DNA of 64,000 nucleotides, from assembly GCF_019977195.1 (NCBI RefSeq), contig NZ_AP024643.1, positions 4,870,452-4,934,451 of the forward strand, given 5' to 3'. The notes beneath the pieces were generated by a model, which ran no database searches, was not told the origin of the DNA, and was given only the letters and a program-made list of their open reading frames with translations. Below are positions 44,110 through 52,941 of this stretch, piece after piece. This DNA comes from Arthrobacter sp. StoSoilA2. Its GTDB lineage: Bacteria; Actinomycetota; Actinomycetes; Actinomycetales; Micrococcaceae. Every line of letters begins with the position of its first letter. The first letter of the stretch is position 1. The translations under genes were made by a program, and so were the position numbers.

Positions 44110-45587
44110 GAGGACTCCTTGGTTTCTGCGGCGGTTTCGGTTGAAGGTTCGACGACGGCGGACTCGGGTTGCGCTTCCCACCACGCCAGGAGCTTCTTCT
44201 CGGCTTCCTCAGGGGACAGCGGTCCGTGTTCCATCCGTTCTTCCAGGAGGAACTTGTAGGCCCTGCCGACGACAGGACCCGGCTTTAGCCCCAGGAGCGC
44301 CATGATCTGCGCTCCATCGAGGTCAGGCCGGACAGCCGCCAGCGATTCCTGCTCCAGGAGCGCAGAGATTCGATGCTCAAGGTCATCGTAGGCGAAGGAC
44401 AAGCGGTCGGCCTTGCGCTGGTTACGCGTGGTGACGTCGGATCGTGTGAGCCGGTGCAGGCGTTCCAGCAGCGGACCGGCGTCGGTCACGTACCGGCGTA
44501 CGGCGGAATCCGTCCAGCCGGCGTCTCCATAGCCATAGAACCGCATGTGCAGTTCGACCAGCCGGGACACGGCTTTGATCGACTCGTTGTCGAAACGCAA
44601 GGCTTTCATTCGCTTGGCCGTCAGCTTGGCACCCACAACGTCGTGATGCCTGAAGCTCACCGCGCCGCCCGGTTCGAACCGGCGCGTAGCCGGCTTGCCG
44701 ACGTCGTGCATCAACGCGGCGAACCGAAGCACAAAGTCCGGGCCCGGTACGGGACCGTCCGCACCGGTTTCCAGCGCCGCGGCCTGTTCGAGTACCTGCA
44801 GGGAGTGCTGGTAAACGTCCTTGTGGCGGTGGTGTTCATCGGCTTCCAGGCGGAGCGCGGATACCTCGGGGAGGACAAACTCAGCCAGCCCGGTATCCAC
44901 CAGGAGGTCGATGCCCACGCGCGGGTGCGCGCCGTTAATCAGCTTGACCAGTTCATCGCGGACGCGCTCGGCGGCAATGATCTTGATGCGATCGGCCATC
45001 TGGGACATGGCTAGCCGGACGTCGTCGTGAACCGACACGCCGAGCTGGGACGCGAAACGGGCCGCCCGCATCATGCGCAGGGGGTCATCGGAGAAGGACG
45101 CCTCAGGCGCGCCGGGAGTGGCGAGCTCGGAGGCGTGGAGGTCCCGGACGCCACCGAAAGGGTCCACCAGCTCCAGGCTCGGCAGGCGCAAGGCCATGGC
45201 GTTGATGGTGAAGTCGCGGCGCAGCAAGTCCTCCGTCAAGGAGTTGCCAAAGGCGACCACGGGCTTGCGGGAGTCAGGATCGTACGCCTCGGCGCGGTAC
45301 GTGGTGACTTCGATCTGGAAGCCGTTCTTCTTCATCCCGATCGTGCCAAAAGCCCGTCCGATTTCCCAGAAGTTGTCCGCCCACTTCTTGATGACGGAGA
45401 TCGTCTGGTCGGGCGTCGCATCCGTGGTGAAGTCCAGGTCCGGGGACGTCCGCCCCAGGAAAAGGTCGCGCACAGGTCCACCAACCAAGGACAGCTCGAA
45501 GCCGGCGTCGACAAAGCGCTGCCCGAGGTCGAGCACCACCGGATCGATGGTGAAGTTAACTGAAGAGCTGTCCAATACGTGCGCCAT
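44106..45587 (-). CDS. cca: CCA tRNA nucleotidyltransferase
   Basis: This 493-residue class II nucleotidyltransferase adds or repairs the 3' CCA of tRNA. The head domain has SLVGGPVRDLFLG and SPDLDFTTDATP (metal-binding Asp pair), and RRDFTINAMALR and DDPLRMMRAARFASQLG follow. An HD domain with ALMHDVGKPATR lies in the second half, as in many actinobacterial enzymes, suggesting extra phosphohydrolase activity. The tRNA-Leu gene in this window lacks an encoded CCA and depends on it. Confidence 0.96.
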   Translation of the reverse strand: MAHVLDSSSVNFTIDPVVLDLGQRFVDAGFELSLVGGPVRDLFLGRTSPDLDFTTDATPDQTISVIKKWADNFWEIGRAFGTIGMKKNGFQIEVTTYRAEAYDPDSRKPVVAFGNSLTEDLLRRDFTINAMALRLPSLELVDPFGGVRDLHASELATPGAPEASFSDDPLRMMRAARFASQLGVSVHDDVRLAMSQMADRIKIIAAERVRDELVKLINGAHPRVGIDLLVDTGLAEFVLPEVSALRLEADEHHRHKDVYQHSLQVLEQAAALETGADGPVPGPDFVLRFAALMHDVGKPATRRFEPGGAVSFRHHDVVGAKLTAKRMKALRFDNESIKAVSRLVELHMRFYGYGDAGWTDSAVRRYVTDAGPLLERLHRLTRSDVTTRNQRKADRLSFAYDDLEHRISALLEQESLAAVRPDLDGAQIMALLGLKPGPVVGRAYKFLLEERMEHGPLSPEEAEKKLLAWWEAQPESAVVEPSTETAAETKESS

Positions 45588-45735
45588 AGTTCCTTAAGCT
45601 TGGCAGATTTTTGTGCAGCATTGGGCCACAGTTGCATCCGAAAACCAGCGGACCCGTAACGCGTGTCTCCTGCCGTCCATCTTGTGGCCATGTCCCGGTC
45701 ATCACTCGAGGGCAAGAGTCGTTAGAGTGGACTTC

Positions 45736-46287
45736 ATGGCCAATCCGATCCCGAGCGCTCCTGGCAGGAGGACGAACGCACCGTTGCCGTCGGCAATCGG
45801 CGCCCACGTCGCGCCTGCCCCGCAGCACCCGGTCCAGGCCTCGCTTCCCACTGTGGAGGAAGTCTCGGCTGGCGGTGTCGTAGTAGACACGTCCGACGGC
45901 GAACTCCGGGTTGCGATTATCGCCCGCCTTAATAGGGGTGGCCGGCTTGAATGGTGCCTGCCCAAGGGCCATCCGGAAGGCCGGGAGAACAACGAGGAAG
46001 CTGCTGTCCGCGAGATCGCCGAGGAAACCGGCATCGAGGGCAACATCCTTGCGCCCCTGGGAAGCATTGACTACTGGTTCACGGTGAGCGGCCACCGGGT
46101 CCACAAAACCGTCCACCATTTCCTGCTCCGGGCCACAGGCGGCGAGCTCACCATCGAGAATGATCCGGACCAGGAGGCCGTGGACGCCGCGTGGGTGCCG
46201 ATCCAGGAATTGGCGCGCAAACTGTCCTTCCCGAACGAACGCCGCATCGCTGACCTGGCACGGGAAGTGCTGCCAGAACACCTCTGA
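45736..46287 (+). CDS. Nudix hydrolase
   Basis: This encodes a 183-residue protein with a complete Nudix box (GHPEGRENNEEAAVREIAEE followed by TGI) at residues about 81-103, after VSAGGVVV. Nudix enzymes hydrolyse nucleoside diphosphates linked to other groups. The N-terminal 40 residues are Pro/Ala-rich and probably disordered. It is divergent from cca and precedes murJ by 26 bases, so it starts a murJ operon. Similar Nudix genes sit between cca and murJ in many actinobacteria. Confidence 0.93.
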   Translation: MANPIPSAPGRRTNAPLPSAIGAHVAPAPQHPVQASLPTVEEVSAGGVVVDTSDGELRVAIIARLNRGGRLEWCLPKGHPEGRENNEEAAVREIAEETGIEGNILAPLGSIDYWFTVSGHRVHKTVHHFLLRATGGELTIENDPDQEAVDAAWVPIQELARKLSFPNERRIADLAREVLPEHL

Positions 46288-46313
46288 CCCGGCTACGTGG
46301 GACGATAAAGGCG

Positions 46314-48377
46314 ATGTCTGAAGCCAAAACCACCCAGTCCGTTCAATCCGGAGAAGCACGTTCCAGCGCCATCATGGCGGCAGGAACGCTGGTTTCCCGG
46401 TTCCTTGGCTTCGCCAAAACGTGGATGCTCGGCGCTGCACTCGGCCTGGGTTCAACGGTCAATGACACGTTCATTAACGCGAACAACCTTCCAAACCTGA
46501 TCTTCCTGTTGGTAGCTGGCGGCGTGTTCAACGCTGTCCTGGTCCCGCAGATCATCAAGGCCAGCAAAGGTGCGGACAGCGGCGCCGATTACATCAGCCG
46601 GCTCCTGACCCTCGCTGTGTTGGTGCTGCTGGCGCTGACGGCCCTCGTGACCCTCGCCGCGCCCGTCGTTATCGATCTCACCACCCAGGGCTACTCGGAC
46701 CAGCAGAAGGCCCTGGCGGTCACTTTCGCGTTCTGGTGCCTTCCACAGATCTTCTTCTACGGCCTGTACGCGCTTCTCACACAGGTCCTGAACGCGCACG
46801 GCGCCTTTGGCCCTGCTATGTGGGCTCCCATCTTGAACAATGTGGTGGCCATCGCCGGCCTGGGCATGTTCATCTGGATCCTGGGTGCCAACTACACCAA
46901 CCCGCACACACTGGATAATTGGGGGCCCACCCAGACGTTCCTGATTGCCGGATTCTCCACGTTCGGCGTAATCGCCCAAACGGCCATCCTGCTGATTCCC
47001 GTCATGAGGCTGAAACTGGGCCTGCGGCCCCGTTTCGGATGGCGCGGGGTTGGACTTGGCCAGGCCGCAAAGTTGAGCGTGTGGACGCTTCTGACTGCCG
47101 CCGTCGGGCAGTTGGCGTTCCTGTACGTCATGAAAATTGCCACGATTCCCGGTGCCGAACGGCTCCGGCTGGACAATTCAGGCCAAACCACAGCGGCCTC
47201 CACTCTTCCAGGAAACGCCGTCCTTGAAGTTGCGAGCCAGCTCTACCTGCTGCCGCATTCGATCATCGCCCTGTCCCTGGCCACTGTTCTCTTTAACCGC
47301 ATGACGCGGGCGTCCCAGGATGGCAACAAGGCCGAACTGCGCGACGCGCTCTCCCACGGACTGCGAACCATGGCCGTCGCAACAGTTTTTGGAGCATTGG
47401 CGCTGTTCGCGCTTGCAGGCCCTCTGGGCATGTTCTTCTCCGGTGGAAAGCCGCAAGACGGCGTCATGCTCGCCCAGACGCTCACCATCCTTGCTTTGAG
47501 CACGCCGTTCATGAGCGCAAACTTCATGATGTCGCGTGTCTTTTACGCCAACGAGGACGCCCGCACACCCCTTTATGTGCAGCTTTTGCTCGCCGTCGTT
47601 TATGTGGTGGGCGCCTTCTTCATCCAGTTCCTTCCCGTAGGCCAGATCATCTACGCGATCGCCGTCCTGTATACCTTGGGCAACATACTTTCCGTGGTCA
47701 TCAGCGTGTGGTTCCTCCGCAGGATGCTGGGACATCTGGACGGCCCGCGCATCGCCAACTCGTACATCCGCATGGGCTACGCCGGCCTCGGCTCGGCGAT
47801 TGCCGGTGCTCTGGCGCTCTGGCTTCTGGGCAGCTACCGTGCCGACGGTTTCGCCTGGAGCAGCCGGCCGGCAGCCTTGGTGACCGTGGTCGTCGTCGGG
47901 CCCGTGATGCTGGTGGCCTATCTACTCCTGCTTCGCCTCTTCCATGTCACCGAGTTGCGTGATCTGATGCGTCCGCTGATGGGCCGCTTTGGCCGCGGCG
48001 TACCTGCGGTTGCGGGGGCGGCTGCTGAACCCACGACGGCGGCACGCGCCACGGTCTCGGATGATACCGGATTGATTCCGCGTATCTCGGGCGAGTTCGA
48101 TGCTGCGTCCTTCAGGGCCGGCCCGGCACTCGAACCGGAGCCCGCCGCCGAGGCTCCAACCAAAACTTCAGACTTTTCCGACACCTCCAGCTCTGAAGGA
48201 CCGCACACGAACTACCTGCCGGATGAGGACGTACCGAGCACGGCCAAGGGAGGACGGTTCCACCCGCAGGTCCCGTTGCCAGGCAGGCGAACCTACCAGG
48301 GCGACCCCGGCCACAATCCCTACTTTCCCGCCAACGGTGACGCCGGACAGCACACCAGGCAGAAGCGGAAGAAGTGA
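46314..48377 (+). CDS. murJ: Lipid II flippase MurJ
   Basis: This 687-residue MOP-superfamily flippase moves lipid II across the membrane for peptidoglycan synthesis. About fourteen helices fill residues 20-545. GTLVSRFLGFAKTWMLGAALG at the start and the central MKLKLGLRPRFGW-like loop fit MurJ. A hydrophilic cytoplasmic C-terminal tail of about 140 residues, rich in Pro, Ser and acidic residues, may be a phosphorylation or binding platform. Mycobacterial MurJ (Rv3910) carries its pseudokinase in the same chain, whereas here a separate gene follows. Confidence 0.95.
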   Translation: MSEAKTTQSVQSGEARSSAIMAAGTLVSRFLGFAKTWMLGAALGLGSTVNDTFINANNLPNLIFLLVAGGVFNAVLVPQIIKASKGADSGADYISRLLTLAVLVLLALTALVTLAAPVVIDLTTQGYSDQQKALAVTFAFWCLPQIFFYGLYALLTQVLNAHGAFGPAMWAPILNNVVAIAGLGMFIWILGANYTNPHTLDNWGPTQTFLIAGFSTFGVIAQTAILLIPVMRLKLGLRPRFGWRGVGLGQAAKLSVWTLLTAAVGQLAFLYVMKIATIPGAERLRLDNSGQTTAASTLPGNAVLEVASQLYLLPHSIIALSLATVLFNRMTRASQDGNKAELRDALSHGLRTMAVATVFGALALFALAGPLGMFFSGGKPQDGVMLAQTLTILALSTPFMSANFMMSRVFYANEDARTPLYVQLLLAVVYVVGAFFIQFLPVGQIIYAIAVLYTLGNILSVVISVWFLRRMLGHLDGPRIANSYIRMGYAGLGSAIAGALALWLLGSYRADGFAWSSRPAALVTVVVVGPVMLVAYLLLLRLFHVTELRDLMRPLMGRFGRGVPAVAGAAAEPTTAARATVSDDTGLIPRISGEFDAASFRAGPALEPEPAAEAPTKTSDFSDTSSSEGPHTNYLPDEDVPSTAKGGRFHPQVPLPGRRTYQGDPGHNPYFPANGDAGQHTRQKRKK

Positions 48378-48517
48378 ACCGGTGCCGCCAACGTGGGCGG
48401 CGGGCGCCAATCGGCTAGGCTAGAAATGAATACAGGTAGTTGCAAAAGCGGTACAACCGGCTTGCCGGGCGGCCCGCGTGCAGGACCCGCAGCTCCCGGA
48501 CAGCCTAGGAGGAACAC

Positions 48518-50263
48518 GTGTCCCACCCGATCGACGTCGGATCAGTGCTTGGCGGCCGCTATAAGGTCACGGCCACCGTATTGACCTCGCATGACCAAGA
48601 TCTGGTGCTCGACGGCGTGGACCAGGTCCTCAATCGCCCCGTCAGCATCCTCGTTGCCGGTCCCGGAAATGCCGAGCAGGTAGCACAGAGCGCCCGCGAA
48701 GTCGCCACGGGGGAGCGCCCTGGCCATGTCCAGATCCTGGACCTCGGAGTCAGCGACAACACTACGTATCTGATTACTAACCACAGCACTGCGCCGGACC
48801 TCCTGGACTTGGTAGTCGCAACCCACCCGCCGTACGTGGAACCGTTTTTCACGGAAACCCTCGGCAGCGAGATCTTCGGCCAACCGCGTACCTATGAGCC
48901 CGAAACCTATGACGGCCTCTACGAAGACGATGAGCACGAAGCCGAGTACATCCAGTACGACGAAAACGGCTACCCGATCCAATCCGAATCGGATGCTGCC
49001 CACGAGGCGCCAGCCACGCAGGCCAGCAACCTGCCGCCTATGCCTTCCTCCAGCCCGTCATCGGCCAAGGGTGGTCTCGCCGGAAAGCTCGCTGCTGCTG
49101 CGGCTGGCGCCAGTGCAGCGGGCGTTGCTGCCGCTGCCGCGCTGAAGAACGCCGGGTCCAAGAACCACGACGCCGGGGCTGCCGCTAATGGCGCTGCCGG
49201 TGCGGGGGCTTCTGGTGCCGGGGCTTCCGGTGCCGGAGCTGCCGGTGCTTCGGGTGTCGGTTCTACTACGGGAACCCAGCCTCGGACGCAGGCTGTACAG
49301 TCGCCGTCGTCCGGAGCTTCGCCTGCTACCACGCCCGTTGCCCCGGTTCAGCCGCCTACGCAAGCCGTCACTTCGCAGCCCGTGGCTTCACAACCTGTGA
49401 AACCGCAGCCCGCACCGACTCGCGAACCTGCCGGGGAACCAAAGGTTTCCCTCTGGTCTGAAGAGGACTACGGCCTCGCTGCCGGTGGCGCAGCTCAAGC
49501 CGCTGGAGGAAGCTCCGGCCCTGGTTACGATCGCGCTCCTACCAGCTTCCCGGCGTCGGCCGCTGCCACTGAAGATTACGAAGATGAAGAAGTCTACGAG
49601 GACGAAACTCCGGAACGCGAGCCGCGGTCCATGCGTTGGCTGGTCGGCGGACTGCTTGCTGCCGTATTGATCGTGGGCCTTGTCCTGGCGGTCACCAACC
49701 TGGGAAGCCTCCTGCCGAGCGGAGCTCCGGCGGCCTCGGATAAAACAACAGCGTCATCGCCATCAGCAGGCACCGAATCCGAAAAGCCGACGCCCAGCGA
49801 GACCGCTGCTCCCGCGACGCCTCCGGCCATCGATGGCATTACGCGCCTCGGCGATTTCCCGTTCGCTGCATCGTTCGACAAAGACCTTCCCAAAGCATTT
49901 GATGGGAACCCGGCCAGTTACTGGTCCGACATGGAGTTCGCTTCCGCCAACTGGGGTGGACTCTCGGGTGAGATGCCCTTGGTCGTGAAGCTCAAGGAGC
50001 CCACAGAGGTCAAGTCAGTGGTGCTGAACCAGTTGGGCGGATCGGGTGGAAGCATCAGCGTCTACACCAATGACCGCCCGGCCATGGATGGCGCCAAGCT
50101 CGTGGGCACCAACAGCTTCACGTCCCCGGAACTGACAATGCCGCTGGCTGCGCCCACGCAGACCCAGTACGTCATAGTGGTAATCAAGACTCTGCCTAAA
50201 CTGGCTGCTCCCAAGACCCAGTTCGGATTTGGTCTGCGTTTGGCCGAGGTCACGGTCCAGTAG
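48518..50263 (+). CDS. Pseudokinase-like membrane protein partnering MurJ
   Basis: This encodes a 581-residue protein. Residues 1-110 resemble the N-lobe of a Ser/Thr kinase (VGSVLGGRYKVTATVL, NRPVSILVA) but lack the Gly-rich loop and any HRD or DFG motif, so it cannot be an active kinase. A low-complexity Ala/Gly/Ser-rich and Pro-rich region follows. One membrane helix (WLVGGLLAAVLIVGLVLAV, about residues 370-390) leads to an extracytoplasmic domain with a beta-rich, discoidin-like look (FDGNPASYWSD). This is the layout of the C-terminal half of mycobacterial MviN, here as a separate protein after murJ. The start is GTG after AGGAGG. Confidence 0.8.
   Translation: MSHPIDVGSVLGGRYKVTATVLTSHDQDLVLDGVDQVLNRPVSILVAGPGNAEQVAQSAREVATGERPGHVQILDLGVSDNTTYLITNHSTAPDLLDLVVATHPPYVEPFFTETLGSEIFGQPRTYEPETYDGLYEDDEHEAEYIQYDENGYPIQSESDAAHEAPATQASNLPPMPSSSPSSAKGGLAGKLAAAAAGASAAGVAAAAALKNAGSKNHDAGAAANGAAGAGASGAGASGAGAAGASGVGSTTGTQPRTQAVQSPSSGASPATTPVAPVQPPTQAVTSQPVASQPVKPQPAPTREPAGEPKVSLWSEEDYGLAAGGAAQAAGGSSGPGYDRAPTSFPASAAATEDYEDEEVYEDETPEREPRSMRWLVGGLLAAVLIVGLVLAVTNLGSLLPSGAPAASDKTTASSPSAGTESEKPTPSETAAPATPPAIDGITRLGDFPFAASFDKDLPKAFDGNPASYWSDMEFASANWGGLSGEMPLVVKLKEPTEVKSVVLNQLGGSGGSISVYTNDRPAMDGAKLVGTNSFTSPELTMPLAAPTQTQYVIVVIKTLPKLAAPKTQFGFGLRLAEVTVQ
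49196..49262 (+). repeat. Ala/Gly/Ser-coding low-complexity repeat
   Basis: Short degenerate repeats of GGTGCCGGGGCTTC type encode GAGASGAGASGAGAAGASG within the cytoplasmic linker of the pseudokinase-like protein. Confidence 0.7.
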
Positions 50264-50283
50264 TTCCGTTTTCGCTCCGCTTA

Positions 50284-50343
50284 CCCAACTAGGTAGCAGC
50301 TGATGCCCTTTTGAGGGCTCAAAAGGGCATCAGCTGCTACTTC
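50284..50343. repeat. Intergenic palindromic repeat, copy 3 (near-perfect)
   Basis: A perfect 23-bp stem (starting GTAGCAGCTGATGCCC, ending TTTTGAG) surrounds a 2-base loop, preceded by CCCAACTAG. It is the best-conserved copy and lies after the pseudokinase gene and before the trxB promoter, where it can terminate transcription. Confidence 0.9.
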
Positions 50344-50365
50344 CTTTCGCATGCGCGGTGCATTG

Positions 50366-50388
50366 TGACTGGATGTGGCCACCAGTCA
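50366..50388. promoter_or_regulatory. Inverted repeat upstream of trxB
   Basis: TGACTGG and CCAGTCA are separated by nine bases. It lies about 80 bases upstream of the SigR-like -35 element and may be a regulator site. Confidence 0.35.
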
Positions 50389-50468
50389 TCCGGCGTCCCC
50401 GCTTCGATTGGCCGAGCCTCCAGACGGTACCCTGAATGATGGTGGGTTTTAGGCCCTCCAAATCCAAC

Positions 50469-50494
50469 GGAATATTTGGACCGTTGCAGGGGTT
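50469..50494 (+). promoter_or_regulatory. SigR-type promoter of trxBA
   Basis: GGAAT, exactly 18 bases, GTT: this matches the actinobacterial SigR/SigH consensus. It ends about 58 bases before the trxB start. trxBA is a classic SigR target induced by thiol-oxidative stress. Confidence 0.7.
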
Positions 50495-50551
50495 GAGTCA
50501 GGTGGCTGCCCCGAAAGCCGCAGCATCGACTAAGGAAGAGGTTCACGCCAC

Positions 50552-51508
50552 GTGAGCATTGCAGAAAACAGCGCATCGCAGGTGCGTGACGTCATCATCG
50601 TAGGTTCAGGCCCCGCCGGTTACACAGCCGCCGTTTACACCGCCCGCGCCAACATGAAGCCTCTGCTCATTGCCGGTTCCGTCACTGCAGGTGGCGAATT
50701 GATGAACACTACGGACGTTGAAAACTACCCAGGCTTCCCCGAAGGCATCATGGGTCCCGATCTCATGGAAAACTTCGAAAAGCAGGCGGCCCGCTTCGGT
50801 ACCGAGATTCTCTTCGAGGATGTCACCGAATTGGATCTCGACGGCGACATCAAGTCGGTCACCATTGGCACGGGGGAGACCTTCCAGGCGAAGGCCATTA
50901 TCCTGTCCACCGGTTCGGCCTACCGTGAGCTTGGACTTGAGAACGAAAAGCGCTTGTCCGGGCACGGCGTTAGCTGGTGTGCAACCTGCGACGGTTTCTT
51001 CTTCAAGGATCAGGACATTGCGGTCATCGGTGGCGGCGACTCGGCCATGGAAGAAGCGCTCTTCCTTACCAAGTTCGCCAAGTCCGTTACAGTGGTCCAC
51101 CGACGCGACACCCTCAAGGCTTCCAAGATTATGGGCGACCGTGCCCAGGCACACGAGAAGATCAACTTCATTTGGAACACGGCTGTAGAGGATGTCCTCG
51201 GCGGTGACAAGGTCACAGGCCTCAAGCTCAAGAACCTGGTGGACGGTACCGAATCCGAACTCGACGTTACCGGCGTCTTCGTGGCCATCGGCAACGATCC
51301 CCGCACGGAACTCGTGAAGGGCAAAGTTGATCTGACCCCCGAAGGAACCATTGCTGTAGAGGGCCGGACTTCCCGTACCAACATCAAGGGTGTGTTCGCC
51401 GCAGGCGACGTCATCGATCCCACCTACCGCCAGGCCATCACGGCCTCGGGCTCCGGTTGTGTGGCTGCCCTCGATGTCGAGCACTACCTCGCAGACCTGC
51501 ATTCCTGA
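50552..51508 (+). CDS. trxB: Thioredoxin reductase
   Basis: This 318-residue flavoenzyme transfers electrons from NADPH to thioredoxin. The FAD site is VGSGPAGYTAAVYTARA, the redox-active disulphide is CATC in WCATCDGFF, and the NADPH site is VIGGGDSAMEEALFL. The C-terminal FAAGDVIDPTYRQAITASGSG is conserved. The start is GTG. It is followed by trxA 37 bases later, as in other actinobacteria, and preceded by a SigR-type promoter. Confidence 0.98.
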   Translation: MSIAENSASQVRDVIIVGSGPAGYTAAVYTARANMKPLLIAGSVTAGGELMNTTDVENYPGFPEGIMGPDLMENFEKQAARFGTEILFEDVTELDLDGDIKSVTIGTGETFQAKAIILSTGSAYRELGLENEKRLSGHGVSWCATCDGFFFKDQDIAVIGGGDSAMEEALFLTKFAKSVTVVHRRDTLKASKIMGDRAQAHEKINFIWNTAVEDVLGGDKVTGLKLKNLVDGTESELDVTGVFVAIGNDPRTELVKGKVDLTPEGTIAVEGRTSRTNIKGVFAAGDVIDPTYRQAITASGSGCVAALDVEHYLADLHS

Positions 51509-51545
51509 GCTTTACCAGACCAGCAACCATACGAAGGGAAAAGTT

Positions 51546-51872
51546 ATGAGCAACGCTAAAGACGTAACTGACGCAAGCTTCAGCACGGACGTCCTGGCTT
51601 CCGAGAAACCGGTCATCGTGGACTTCTGGGCAGAGTGGTGCGGACCCTGCCGCAAGCTCGGCCCGATCCTCGACGAGATCTCCGTTGAATACGGCGAGAA
51701 GGTTGACGTCGTGAAACTCAACGTCGACGACAACCCTGCCATCGCCGCCGAGTACGGCATCACGTCCATACCCGCCGTCTACCTGTTCAGTGGGGGAGAA
51801 GTGAAGAGCACGGTCATCGGCGCCAAGCCAAAGCAGTTCTTCGAAAAGGAATTCGCGGACGTCTTGTCCTAG
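51546..51872 (+). CDS. trxA: Thioredoxin
   Basis: This 108-residue thioredoxin has the active site WCGPC in VDFWAEWCGPCRKLGP and the cis-Pro in SIPAVYLF. It reduces disulphides in ribonucleotide reductase and other proteins with electrons from TrxB. An AAGGGAAAAG ribosome site precedes the ATG. It forms an operon with trxB and ends at a strong terminator. Confidence 0.98.
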   Translation: MSNAKDVTDASFSTDVLASEKPVIVDFWAEWCGPCRKLGPILDEISVEYGEKVDVVKLNVDDNPAIAAEYGITSIPAVYLFSGGEVKSTVIGAKPKQFFEKEFADVLS

Positions 51873-51892
51873 CTTCCCTTAGTTAGTCAGTG

Positions 51893-51942
51893 AAAAGCCG
51901 GCGGCTGTCCCTCCTGAAGGAGTGGGAGTCGCCGGTTTTTTG
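51893..51942 (+). terminator. Rho-independent terminator of trxBA
   Basis: GCCGGCG pairs with CGCCGGT, with an inner CTCC/GGAG stem, and is followed by GTTTTTTG. Confidence 0.85.
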
Positions 51943-52062
51943 TATTTAAGCCAAATGCATCCCATAGCGTTTGTTATTCGACGTTTGATTGCTCCAGAGC
52001 CCTTGAACGTCCGCTGAAGCCAACGATTTGGGTTCCCCTTACCTCGGGTAGGCAAACACGGC

Positions 52063-52214
52063 CCCTCTCTCACATCCCCACCCCACCGCGCGCATCCCTC
52101 TCTCACATCCCCACTCCACCCCGCGCATCCCTCTCTCACATCCCCACCCCACCCGACGCATCCCTCTCTCACATCCCGACCCCACCCCGCGCATCCCTCT
52201 CTCGCTTCCCGACC
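52063..52214. repeat. 33-bp tandem repeat array, locus B
   Basis: Four full units of exactly 33 bp and a partial fifth each begin CCCTCTCTCACATCCC and end in GCAT. The core CTCTCTCACATCCC is shared with the 31-33 bp array at 25.3 kb. The units adjoin without spacers, so this is not a CRISPR. It marks the left border of the gene-free parS region. Confidence 0.9.
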
Positions 52215-52820
52215 TACTGAGTCATGGATCGGGTAGTCCGTGTCCGCTGATGACCCCCGGGACACTTCTCGCGGGGTAAACAAAGAGGCAAAGCCAACTC
52301 CCACTCCAGGCGGAAAGCTTCGGATTATTCATAGTCCGACGGGAAGGATTCCGCTCATGCAACCAATCAGTCGTGCTTGGGCTGCTTCATGGGGTGCCGG
52401 AACTTCTGGGAATTTCGGACATTTTCGAACTAGTCCGGGCACTTTTCCGTTGGCCGCATGCCGATGACACGCGTGCAAAGCCTTGCGAATCACCGGCATC
52501 ATTTGAATTTCAACTCTTCGTAGCGGTCCTGGATTCGCTAGCACCCAGCCTCGACTCTGAACGCAACGCCTTCGAGGACCCTGCGCTCATGTCACGCAAC
52601 ACCCACGAGTCTCAGACGCCTGGGGCTCTATCAACTTCTTCCGCCATGACTCATTGCATCATTCACTCCGTCCGGATGGAGTTGTGTTTCCGCGACGGTG
52701 AAGTTGGGATTTCAGGGCAACGATTTTCATGCCCGCAGACGCTCTTGGAAGCATCTTCGACCCGAACTGGCGACCTTTTCATCGCTGCCCTCTTCCTTTG
52801 TGGGCCGCTCCTCGGGACAT

Positions 52821-52834
52821 GTTTCACGTGAAAC
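52821..52834. promoter_or_regulatory. parS site 1
   Basis: An exact GTTTCACGTGAAAC, the ParB-binding palindrome, in non-coding DNA. Confidence 0.9.
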
Positions 52835-52927
52835 GGCATTCCTTCTCCCTCACTTGCGTTTCTCATAGCGACTGGGGCTCCGAGCGCGCCACCATTGGGA
52901 TCATCATCGTGAAGGTTGCCCCGTCTT

Positions 52928-52941
52928 GTTTCACGTGAAAC
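52928..52941. promoter_or_regulatory. parS site 2
   Basis: An exact 14-mer, extended to the full 16-base consensus TGTTTCACGTGAAACA. Only 107 bp from site 1. Confidence 0.92.

Noticed and set aside
52063..52214. Possible CRISPR array
   Set aside because: The units are contiguous with no unique spacers, and no cas gene is present; it is a tandem repeat.
52373..52831. A 152-residue open frame in the parS region
   Set aside because: It has no ribosome site, no recognisable domain and no coding-like composition, and it runs into a parS site.
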